From Chaunax sp. Z400 (taxonomy: Eukaryota; Chordata; Actinopteri; Lophiiformes; Chaunacidae), in NCBI GenBank assembly GCA_037577475.1, contig CM075184.1:1904001-1968000 (forward strand): a stretch of DNA of 64,000 nt, given 5' to 3'. Each line of letters opens with the position of its first letter. The first letter of the stretch is position 1. Positions 47,066-56,654 of the stretch are shown piece by piece. The notes beneath the pieces were generated by a model. That model was not told the DNA's origin, searched no databases, and saw only the letters and a list, made by a program, of their open reading frames with translations. The position numbers and the translations under genes are program-made.

Positions 47066-48290
47066 ATAAAGAGAGCTAGAGTAGTGACAGATAGCTACTA
47101 CTGTTATCATGCTCTAAAAGAAGACCTTGTGATTTGGGAAGAGAATGGATTTGAAGGAGTGAAAGGAATGGTGGCCCATCAGGACCTATGGAAAAAGATA
47201 GCTGAGATGCATCTAAACTTAGACTTGGAGGTGATTCACCAGCGAGCTCATGTCAGGCATGGGACTCATTGGAAAGGTAATGATGAAGTGGAACATCATG
47301 TCCAGCTGAGAAAAATTGTCTTTGTCGGAATCGAGAAATGGGGCATGACACCCAGAGGAAGGGTGGTCCCACAAAAATCCCAGAGGGATGTGGTGCAGGC
47401 TGTTCATGAAGAATTGGGCCATGTAGGCGCAGTACCCACACGGAAGGAACTGGAGCAGCAGCAACTTTGGATTCCAGGAGGCAAGATCTGCCAAGTGCTT
47501 CAACACTGTGACGTATGTGGTCAATACAACGCAGGAAGAAGAGGACAGCGAGTAGAAGGCCTCACCATAAAGAGTACCGTACCCTGGCGATCAGTGTGCA
47601 TGGACATGGCTGGTCCTATGGGGGTGACAGAGAAAAAGGGAGAAAAATACCTGTTGGTGTTCGTAGACTCTATGTCAGGGTATGTAGTAATAAAACCGGT
47701 AAGGAAGGCTAATGGCAGTAGCGTGGTTAGCATGTTGGATCAGGCGTGCTACCATCTTGGGATTCCAAAGAACTGCGGACTGACAACAGCACGCATTTCA
47801 GGAATGCTCAAGTGGACCAGTGGTGTCAGCAGAGCGGAGTGAGAAGAATCTACTCACCCCCCTACACGCCTCAGGCTAATGGGATAGTGGAACGTACCAT
47901 TGGCCTGGTGAAAAATTGGATTGCAAAAAATGCAAACTCCAAAGAATGGAGCAACAAGGCCCTGGAGGTTGGTAAGGCCCTAAATGACAGACACCATGCT
48001 GATAGGCTCTCCCCCTCAGAAGAGATAAATCGACGTCCCTTTGTGTCACAGGAAGTGGGGAGGGGCAACGATGATAGGACAAGAGATCCAGAACCTAAAT
48101 TCCCATTCCATATCGGACAGAGGGTGTGGATCAAGGCCCGAAACCAACCGACCAACGCTGCAGTCAAAACTAAGAACGAGACATCTGACATTGTAGTAAA
48201 AATCTTAGATAGTAACACAGTGTTACTGAAGAAAAAAGGAGTCCAAGGAGGAACAGCTCAAACCAGTTTGAAGCTAGAAGATAACCAGGA
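47066..48290 (+). pseudogene. Provirus pol, integrase
   Basis: The His-His-Cys-Cys zinc domain is visible: His codons at 47405 and 47420, Cys codons at 47507 and 47516. The catalytic core has its first Asp at 47603 (CMDMAGP), the second at 47782 (RTDNSTHF) and Glu at 47890 (GIVERTIG). A frameshift between about 47740 and 47790 separates the first from the other two. A C-terminal domain with HIGQRVWIKAR follows. Integrase would have inserted the proviral DNA, leaving the 4-bp GTCT duplication seen at the ends. Confidence 0.88.
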
Positions 48291-48924
48291 ACAAAATATG
48301 GCCTATTTTCAATCAGACCTGCCACCCTACGTCAGGATGGCCACTGTCTATGGGGTGGTTGTCTTGCGAAGAACAACCTCAGGGATCTGGGCAGGCAGAG
48401 CCCTGAAGAAAAAGGAGTATGCAAAGAAAGGATTCCTGTCAGACGAGATGGAAGTATTGGATTGGAAGGAGGTTACCAACCGATGTGCTATCTCTGCACA
48501 ACAATCATACCTCTCCATTCAGTGGGAAGGCCCGGGAAGTGATAAGCCGAAGAGACCTAATGTAGCCAAGGGAGAACTCGGAGGTTTGATTCATAAACTG
48601 GTAAAAGTTATGGATGCCTATGTGTGTGGATTGTGCAGAACGTACAAACTGCCCAGGGTAAGGTTCCACATTTTCTGGGACTTATGTCGAACGAGGATGG
48701 ACCAGTGGGAATGCAGCTGCCAGTGGGATGGGGAGTTCATGACTCAGTGCTCGAACTGTGCCCTGTTATTGAGAAGTGGAAAACTACTGTGGGTAAATCA
48801 GGCCAAAGGATGGCAGATCAGGCGATTCATAGATCCCCTCCTGCCATTTAAGCCGTCAGAGGGACCAGGTGGATGGACAGTAAAACCTGCAGCCGTGGCG
48901 GGCCTTCAAGAGGAAAATCCCTGA
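48291..48924 (+). pseudogene. Cys-rich extension after integrase, unassigned
   Basis: The integrase frame continues some 210 codons beyond the usual integrase end, to a TGA at 48922. The region has a dense Cys cluster (YVCGLCRTYK, WDLCRTR, WECSCQWDGEF, CSNCALLL; about 48620-48770) that could bind zinc. An ATG at about 48298 could start a separate spliced gene. Spumaviruses have Cys-rich regulatory proteins, but those lie after env. I cannot name it. Confidence 0.5.
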
Positions 48925-49772
48925 AGATCGCAGAAGTATTGTGGAGTGAGTTCCTCTGCCAGACCACTCTACCCGGTCCTAAGAAGAGAAAGGACCATCC
49001 CACCTGCACCACCACCCTATACAACACAGGAGAATAAAGAGTTTGAGGAAATATGGGGAGAGTACTGCACTATAGATCCTACAGTAGGTGAAAGGGCATC
49101 CATGCTTGAAATAGCCGTTAAGGAGGGATAGCCATACAGGTGGCTAATCCACCGTTCGACACAAGACAACACCCATTGGCGTTCAGGGTCTATAGAGACC
49201 CCACCCAAGCAGGCTATACCACTGGGATGGAGATGTTCTCCGAAGAAAACAGGGAAATGGCACAAAGGGAAGGACCATTGGAACTCACGACGTGGGGTAA
49301 GCTGATAGGTGAGATCATTCTTAATCCTGATATCCAGCTGGAAGAGTTGCCAGGCGTCCCAAAGGAGGAAGGGGCTGGAGGAACCAGCCTGTACTATTGT
49401 GTGAATGCTATTGACGCCTGGGGGAGCACAGGTGCCAAGGCAAAAATGAAGAGCACGGAGTACTGCGTCATGCCAGAAGTCTGGTACAGAGACGGAGTGT
49501 TACAGGCTCCAGGGGGTGTGGCCAGCAGAGTAAGCACACCCTCTACACCTAAAATGACGATGACGGTCAAAATAATGGTCCAAATGGTAATTATACCATA
49601 CAAAGGAGTCTACTCAGTGGGGGCAGACATCCAGGGGGAGTGGCCCAAGGAGAAAGACCCAGGACCGGTCTGGAAATTCGAAAAGCAAACAGCTGGAAAG
49701 TGGACGACTTGGTTCCAAGAAAACCTCCCAAAGGGTAGGAAGGCTGACACGAAGCCTCAGCCCAGCGAGTAA
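48925..49772 (+). pseudogene. Provirus region between pol and env, unassigned ORFs
   Basis: Two adjoining frames: 48925-49131 (same frame as the preceding ORF, after a stop), with a proline-rich PPAPPPY motif, and about 49122-49772 in another frame, with 210 codons from a GTG or about 216 from the upstream stop. Length and lack of internal stops suggest real ancestral coding. No known domain was recognised. They could be one gene split by a frameshift. Confidence 0.45.
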
Positions 49773-49799
49773 AATGGGATCTGAACCAGCTTTGGCAAT

Positions 49800-50264
49800 G
49801 CAGGTAACCGTCTCCCATCGAGGCCGACCATGCAGAAGAGAGGTTACAAGCCTTAGCGGGGAAAACCAATTGGACAAAGATACATACATTATTAAATACA
49901 AAAGGGGAGTTTATTACCTAAGATTACAAAATGATACAGTATTTTTGAATTGACCAAAACAAGATTTTGTATATGAAAGTTGCGGTTGTGGCTCGGCGGG
50001 GTACTTTTGCAGCAACTACGAGTGGCACCAGGATGTGGACACCGGTTTGTTAGATCCAGAAAGAGGGGTACCAGAGATAATTCCCGGGGATCAGCTAGCA
50101 AGAAGAAGAAAGGACTCCTGGTGGCATTTCCCTTTGCACAAGGTCCCAAAATGCCCACCCTCGTCGCCATGGATATTGAATACAGTCCATCTGCAACATA
50201 GAGGAGTAAAAATCACATTAAGATGTGGGCCAAACTATGCCGACCCCTCACAGGGCCTCTATGT
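49800..50264 (+). pseudogene. Provirus unassigned glycoprotein-like frame, left of LINE
   Basis: One frame is open apart from a single stop near 49953. It contains Cys-rich SCGCGSAGYFCSNYEW, an Asn-glycosylation sequon (NDT) and aromatic residues, so a secreted or envelope domain is plausible. The LINE cuts it at 50264, and the same frame resumes right of the LINE at 53681. Confidence 0.45.
50259..50264. repeat. Target duplication of the CR1-type LINE, left
   Basis: CTATGT, repeated at 53675-53680, bordering the LINE. Confidence 0.7.
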
Positions 50265-53200
50265 TGATGTAAGATAAGATAAGATAAGATATCCCTTTAT
50301 TAGTCCCACAGTGGGGAAATTTACAGTATTGCAGCAGCACAGTGTACAAAAAACACAGCAGGAGGAGGGGAAATAATATTTAAAAAAAATACAATACAAT
50401 AAAGGAGGGGGTAAAGTGTCTCAAAATATTTCACAAAAAAATACTATTACAAAAAGTGTCTCAGTATTTCAACACAAGTACTACAAATAGTTTGGTCTAC
50501 TGGGAGCAGTGCTGGTTGTACAGTCTAACAGCTGCAGGAAGGAAAGACTTGCGAAAGCGCTCCTTCACGCACTTTGGGTGAAGCAACCTGTCGCTGAAGG
50601 AGCTCTCCAGTGCTGTTACTCGGTCCCGCATCGGGTGGGAGTGATTGTCCATTATGGATGACAGCTTAGTTGTCATCCTCCTTCCTCCCACCACCTCCAC
50701 TGGGTCCAGTGGGCATCCCAGGACAGAGCTGGCCTTCCTTATCAGTTTGTCAAGTCTTTTCCTGTCCGACACTGAGATGCCGCTGCCCCAGCAGACTACA
50801 CCATAAAAAATGGCTGATGCCACCATGGTGTCATAAAATGTCTTGAGGAGTGCTCCGCGCACTCCAAAGGACCTCAGTCTCCTGAGCAGATAGAGTCTGC
50901 TCTGGCCTTTCCTGTAAAGTGCAGTGGTATTGTCTGTCCAGTCCAGTTTATTGTTCAGGTGAACACCCAGGTACTTATAAGATGTCACCATCTCAATGTC
51001 TGTTCCCTGAATGTTCACCGGGTCCGGGGGGGAGTGTGTGTGCCTGCGGAAATCAACCACCAGTTCCTTGGTTTTCACTGCGTTGATCTGGAGTTGGTTC
51101 CGCTGGCACCAGTCCACAAAGTCCTGCGTCAGTCCTCTGTGTTCCCTGTCGTCCCCATCTGTGATGAGACCGACGATGGCAGAGTCATCAGAGAACTTCT
51201 GCAGTTGACAGGTGGGTGAGTTGTAGTGGAAGTCTGCAGTGTAGAGGGTGAAGAGGAACGGAGCCAGGACCGTTCCCTGTGGGGCCCCCGTACTGCAGAC
51301 AACCATGTCGGACACACAGTCCCGTGACCTCACATACTGTGGACGGTTGGTGAGGTAGTCCAGTATCCAGCATGTGAGGTGGTGGTCCACACCGGTGTGC
51401 TCCAGCTTGTCCTTCAGAAGCTGAGGCTGTATCGTGTTGAAAGCACTGGAGAAATCAAAGAACATGATTCTCACAGTGCTTCCCGGCTTCTCCAGGTGAG
51501 AGAGGGCTCGGTGTTGGAGGAAGATGATGGCGTCATCCACCCCGATGCCAGGTTGGTAGGCAACCTGAAGCGGGTCCATCGCTGGGCTCACCAGGGGGCG
51601 GAGATGAACAAGGACCAGCCGCTCCAGGGTCTTCATCAGGTGGGATGTTAGAGCCACCGGCCTGTAGCTGTTGAGGTCCTTGGGGTGTGGAGTCTTGGGG
51701 ACAGGTACCACGCAGGATGTTTTCCACATCTGTGGCACTCTCCCCAGCTTCAGGCTCAGGTTGAACATTTGTTCAACTATCCCACACAGCTGGTCTGCGC
51801 AGGACTTCAGGAGCCTGGAGCTGATGCCGTCCGGACCCGCAGCCTTCCTCGCCTTCATCTTCCTGAGCTGATCTCTCACCTGGAGAGTTGTGAGGGACAG
51901 GGTGGAGCAGGGGGGCTGTGTGTTGAAGTTTGTGGATGGGGGGGATGGTGGTGTTGAGCTGATGAGATGAGCAGTGGGGGGTGGCTGTGAGCTGAGTGTT
52001 GCAGGAAGGGAGGTGGAGGAGGGGGTCGGGGTGGGGCAGTGTCCTGGAGGTGCCAATAAAGGGGGTTGCAGCAGGCCTGGCTGGGCTGGGGGAGGGGCAG
52101 ATGACTGATCAGACCTATTGAAAAATAAGTTCAGGTCATTCACCCACTGTTGGTCCCCCACAGCCTGGGAGTTTGGTTCCCTGTGGCCAGAGATGGTTTT
52201 CAGGCCTTTCCAAACTCCACTGATGTTTTTCTGCTGCAGCTGATCCTCCATCTTCCTCCTGAAGCTGTTCTTCCCCTCCCTGATCTTCCTCCTTAGCTCC
52301 TTCTGTACAGTCTTCAGCTCCTCCTTATTTCCTGACTTAAAGGCCCTCTTCTTCTCCTTGAGGAGAGCCTTTATGTCAGGATTAATCCACGGTTTATTGT
52401 TGGAAAAACACCGTACAGTCCTGATGGGTACGGTGTTTTCCACACAAAAGTTAATATAGTCTGTAATACAGTCAGTGAGACTGTCGATGTCCTCCCCATG
52501 AGAATCACAGAGTTCCTGCCACACAGTTGTATCAAAACAGTCCTTCAAGGCCTCGTCAGCCTCGTCGGACCATCTCTTCACTGTGCGGGACACAGCTGGT
52601 TGCCTGTGTACGAGAGGTTTGTACACAGGCAGGAGATGAACCAGGTTGTGGTCTGATCTTCCCAGGGGAGGGAGGGTTGATGAGGTGTATACCTCCTTGG
52701 TGTTGGCATACAGTAAGTCCAGTGTTTTATTGTCTCTGGTGCAGCATGTTACATACTGAGTGAAGGTGGGCAGAGTGGAAGATGGAGCGGCGTGATTAAA
52801 GTCCCCTGATATAAGAAGGAGGGCCTGTGGATGCTGAGTCTACAGCCTGCCTGTGACAGAGTGGAGGACATCACAGGCTGCTTCAGCGTTAGCAGAGGGG
52901 GGGATATACGCAGCTACCGCGATAACATGCGTGAATTCCCGCGGCAGGTAATAAGGTCTCATGCTAACGGCTAACAGTTCAATGTCCTTACAGCAGAGTT
53001 GTTCTTTAATAGTGATGTGCCCAGAGTTACACCATCTATCATTCACAAACACTGCCAGCCCTCCTCCTTTCCTCTTACCACTCTCCCTCGTCCTGTCCGC
53101 GTGCAACAGCTTGAAGCCGTCCAGCGCTGCAGCCTGGTCCGGAGTTAGCGTGGTCAGCCATGTTTCCGTAAACATCATGATGCTGCACTCCCGGTATTCC

Positions 53201-53674
53201 CTCTGGTGCCGGGTCAGTGCCGCTAATTCGTCCATCTTATTGGGGAGAGATCTCACATTCCCCATGATGATGGATGGGAGGACTGGTCGATATCTCCTCC
53301 TTCTAGCACGACGCTCTGCTCCGGCACGGGTCCCCCGTCTCCTCCGCTTCAGCTCTCGGGGAACATCGGGTCTCTCGTGGGGCAGCACCGCTATGTTACG
53401 GAGCGCTAACAGCTGATCCCTACTGTAAACAATGGGGCCATGGCAGCGCACGAGGTCCCCAGACACGGTCATGGTCAGGAGAAAGCAGAAGCAAACAAAC
53501 AGCAGAAGGCCAAAGCAAAAATCGACTGCTTGGCCTCCATAGTGCAAAGAGCACCACTCAAGACAGAGAGGGAAAAATTTAAAAAAGTTAAAAAGACACA
53601 ATAGGAATCAGGAAAAAGCTCAAGGGTGAGCGGGAGCTACTGCAACAGGCTGCCACTAGCGCGGCGCCATCTTG
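50265..53674 (-). mobile_element. Near full-length CR1-group LINE inserted in the provirus
   Basis: The 3' end on the minus strand carries a TTATC/ATCTT short repeat (50270-50291 on plus) after GGGACTAATAAAGGGATAT. The 5' end is at about 53674. CTATGT duplications flank it. Endonuclease and RT are both present in one frame with one stop. It is the same family as 640-1275. Its good condition compared with the host provirus shows it came later. Confidence 0.88.
50497..53472 (-). pseudogene. LINE ORF2: endonuclease and reverse transcriptase, one in-frame stop
   Basis: I choose the ATG at 53472; the frame is open a little further upstream. A basic segment (KRRRRGTRAG) precedes the endonuclease (MGNVRSLPNKMDEL, TETWLTTL, VAAYIPPSAN). 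A TAG at 52840-52842 interrupts the frame between this and the rest (codons just after read into an ISGDFN-type motif). RT follows: KAAGPDGISSRLLK, SYRPVALTSHLMK, FDFSSAFNTIQ, GAPQGTVLAPFLF and FSDD, ending at 50497. Total about 990 codons, near full length for the clade. Confidence 0.85.
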
Positions 53675-53680
53675 CTATGT
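53675..53680. repeat. Target duplication of the CR1-type LINE, right
   Basis: CTATGT, matching 50259-50264. Confidence 0.7.
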
Positions 53681-54218
53681 ACAGCTAGGAAGTGGGACAA
53701 TATGGACTAATAGTCTGACTATGCATAACCAACTACCGCAAAATGAAAAAAAACGGAAGAGATATATAATTGAAAATCAACATCTCAACCTAAGGGCTGG
53801 AGCTCACTGGGTATCATCGTGTCAGGGCAGTTTGCCACCTACAAATGACTGGAGGTTTAATAACAGCCTCTCCGAAGGGTTCGGCCATAATTCCCAGTCT
53901 CAAATAACAGAGCTCAAAATTGAAAAGGATGCAGGGGCAAAAGACATGGAGTTACCAGGGCTCCTGTATGCTGCCTTGGCCCAGATTCAGGGGGTAGGAA
54001 AAGACATCTCAAAGGCGAAAAAAGACCTAATGCAGTCCCACAATGCAGAATGGGATATCAAGACCTACCAACAGGGACCCCTGCCCAAACCTGAGTACAA
54101 CATGATCACCTTCTGGAAATGGGTGTGGCGGGGGTTGGACTTTAGGATCTGGAAAAAGTCACCAGTATATGATCAACTCCTCAAAGACAGAGTCACAACA
54201 ACTGCTGCAGGACTCTGA
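53681..54218 (+). pseudogene. Provirus unassigned glycoprotein-like frame, right of LINE
   Basis: This frame continues in phase with the frame left of the LINE. It is open to a TGA at 54216. It contains a basic KKRKR stretch that resembles a furin site, a helical segment (about 53960-54030) and an aromatic FWKWVWRGLDF run near its end. No hydrophobic membrane anchor is evident. It ends about 115 bases before the env-leader-like ATG. Confidence 0.45.
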
Positions 54219-54335
54219 CACACACCGAAGCCACATATCACATACCTAGAAACACGGAAAAAAAGACGACGCAGGAAAAAGAATTGGAAGCAACCTAAAA
54301 CAAAGAAAAGTCTGGTCCTACTCAATTGAGAAAGG

Positions 54336-55905
54336 ATGGAGTTACAGGATCTGGATGCCAAGAGTTGGGAGAGCCCCGGTCGAGACCCCCAGATGCTCAA
54401 ACGGAGAATTCGGATACAGAAGGCCTTGATGGACGGCAACGAAGACAAAGAACCAGGAGAAGTATAGCGATGACAATCAAGGCCTATGCTGCATTGGTGG
54501 TAGCAGCAGCCGTGGTGATAATGGTCACCTTTTACCAAAATGGATATGTGCCTTGGGCCCTAACCCATACCAGGGTCCAACACACCACCACCAAAATAAC
54601 CCAGCAGGCCTGCTGAGAAGCGGACAGCAAAATTGTCTTGAAGATATGGGAAAACTACAGCAATGTAACGAACGGCGAACTTAAAAAATGCAAAGGCTCG
54701 ATGGAACGCAACGATGAAGAAAAACTACACAGACTGGGTGAAAGCGGTAATACAGGAAGATTTTGGAGAAAACATCACCAGTGAAGTGAGACGCAACAAC
54801 CTGACTTGTCAAAAAATATTGCAAGATCTCCAGACTGAAAAACATGAAGACAAAGATGATACGGTGCAACTGGATACACCCGCTACAAGGACAGCCGGGG
54901 TGGTATTGCAACTGGGGATGTCGACCCGTCCTGGCAGTAAGTGGACACGGTTATTGGGAAAAAGAAGTAGCTTATCCAGCACCGGAAAAAAATCTAAACG
55001 AAACCTGTCTGAAGATAGTACCACCGTACCAGTTTTGGGGTAATATCCACCTCACCTGTAGGAACTGATGAAAATCTCCAAAACAGAATTTAAAGAAATA
55101 GATGAATGTGTGGTTGCAAAGATTGTGGATGATCATATTGGCAAACCGTATGTGAACGATGGAGTGACCTCACGTTGCGCATTAACAGAATGGTCTCTTC
55201 CTGGATTAGGATGGCCGGAATGGAAATACAACTGCTCAGCATTGGCACAGAATGGCACAATAAAAGGCGTATTGGAGGCATGGTACGAAGGATATGTTGG
55301 AAGGAAAGATTCAACATGGGTAGGACTCAATGAGGATGAAGTAAAGGATTGGGTAGTTCCTTGCCTCACGAGGCAAAAATTATTGTGTGAAGTATCAATA
55401 CTTAGCAACAGCCTATTCTAAAGAACAGAAGGTCGGGTTGAAGTCCCCAATATGGTCTGTCTTACTTGGCCACTATCCTCCCTATCTGCATCCGAGACCC
55501 TGGAAGATGGTTTATAATGACAAAAGAACGACGTACACTGTAAGTTTTGCCCGAAAACCGTGTCATGAGTTGCTAGACTGGGAAGATTATTGTAAGAAGT
55601 ACTATCAAGGCGAAGAAGAGACATATGCACATGAAGTGGTATGGAAGAGGGTTTGAGGGACGTGGAGAAGACCGTTCCCGAGCAAACCTAACTGTGCTAA
55701 AGCCATCCTAGGACAAAGGTTTTCAGAAAGAAAAGAAGTGATGGGGCAAATGTTGCCATTTGTCAGAGAGCCTTTGATAATGCTGGCTGAAGGACATGCT
55801 TTTAGGCAGAGCCTGTGTTAAGGAGCAGCAGTCGAAGGATTCAAATGGCTGGGTCCCAATCTCATCTATAACAACGGGACCTGTCATACCCCTATAGAAA
55901 ATTGG
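54336..55905 (+). pseudogene. Provirus env, leader and surface-like part (broken)
   Basis: An ATG at 54336 opens a short charged N-terminus. After a frame change, a hydrophobic segment at 54478-54535 (AYAALVVAAAVVIMVTF) could be an internal signal-anchor, as in spumavirus leader peptides. Downstream frames (54681-55043, 54844-55068, 55068-55421, 55387-55656 and on) contain several Asn-glycosylation sequons (NYS, NLT, NET, NCS, NGT) and spaced Cys. There are at least five frame changes or stops. A fusion peptide and C-terminal anchor are not visible, so the transmembrane part seems lost or unrecognisable. Confidence 0.6.
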
Positions 55906-55912
55906 CTACAGT

Positions 55913-56614
55913 GTGGTAAAGGACAACAAGCTGGAGATGTCCCCAATGGACAACACTCCTCCGCCTCTGCCTGTGAAAATAACAGCTCTGGTATTGTCTA
56001 AACCCAAGGTGAAGGCCCCAGAGGCAAATAAGCCCAGAATACCGTTCCCTGCAGTTGAAAGATCCAAGACAAAGCCATCTGTGATGTCAAAGATGAAAAC
56101 AAAGCCGTCTGTGGTGCATAGATCCAAAACAACACCTCATGTGGCATTGAAACCTCGACCTGCCCCTGACAGAAGGAGATCAAAGGAGGTGTCTAAACCT
56201 CAGGCACCGTCTCTCAGGGCGGCTTCCCCCGTGTCGAATGTGCGTCTGACCCCTCTAGTGATCGATGAGGGCCCTGTTCCCATGGAAGGCACATCCGAGC
56301 CCCATAACACGGAAGGGGTGGGTATGGAACAGGATAAAGCCATTGGCATGGCTGTATCACCCTCCCCCACAGTGGGCTATCCAGAAGGTGAAGAGAGGAC
56401 CCTGATCGACCAATGGCCGAAACCACGTGCCACTATATGCCGGACAGTGAGTCTGGTGATGCGACCGCGTCAACCGGCTGCTTCTCCCGTGATGAAGGAC
56501 GGTGAGAGTCATCCGTGGTGTCCAGCTGCCAGGGAGAAAGGGAGATCTTCTGTGATTGACCTATGCCGTGAGGACAAGGACCTGGTATTGGACTATGATG
56601 AAGATTCTGGCTGA
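55913..56614 (+). CDS. Provirus 3' ORF, Pro/Lys-rich, possible accessory protein
   Basis: A 233-codon frame without internal stops lies just before the polypurine tract, where spumaviruses carry regulatory genes. The first part is Pro-, Lys- and Ser-rich with short repeats (KTKPSVMSKM, KTKPSVVHRS, KTTPHVAL). The end is acidic (DLVLDYDEDSG), which could act as an activation domain. No DNA-binding or other domain was recognised. Its intactness beside a ruined env is notable, but low complexity may favour open frames by chance. Confidence 0.45.
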   Translation: MVKDNKLEMSPMDNTPPPLPVKITALVLSKPKVKAPEANKPRIPFPAVERSKTKPSVMSKMKTKPSVVHRSKTTPHVALKPRPAPDRRRSKEVSKPQAPSLRAASPVSNVRLTPLVIDEGPVPMEGTSEPHNTEGVGMEQDKAIGMAVSPSPTVGYPEGEERTLIDQWPKPRATICRTVSLVMRPRQPAASPVMKDGESHPWCPAAREKGRSSVIDLCREDKDLVLDYDEDSG

Positions 56615-56644
56615 AAATGGACGATTGGAGCAGCGAGTGATCTC

Positions 56645-56654
56645 AAGGAGGGGG
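56645..56654 (+). other. Provirus polypurine tract
   Basis: AAGGAGGGGG directly before the 3' LTR start TGTCAATTAAG. Confidence 0.85.
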
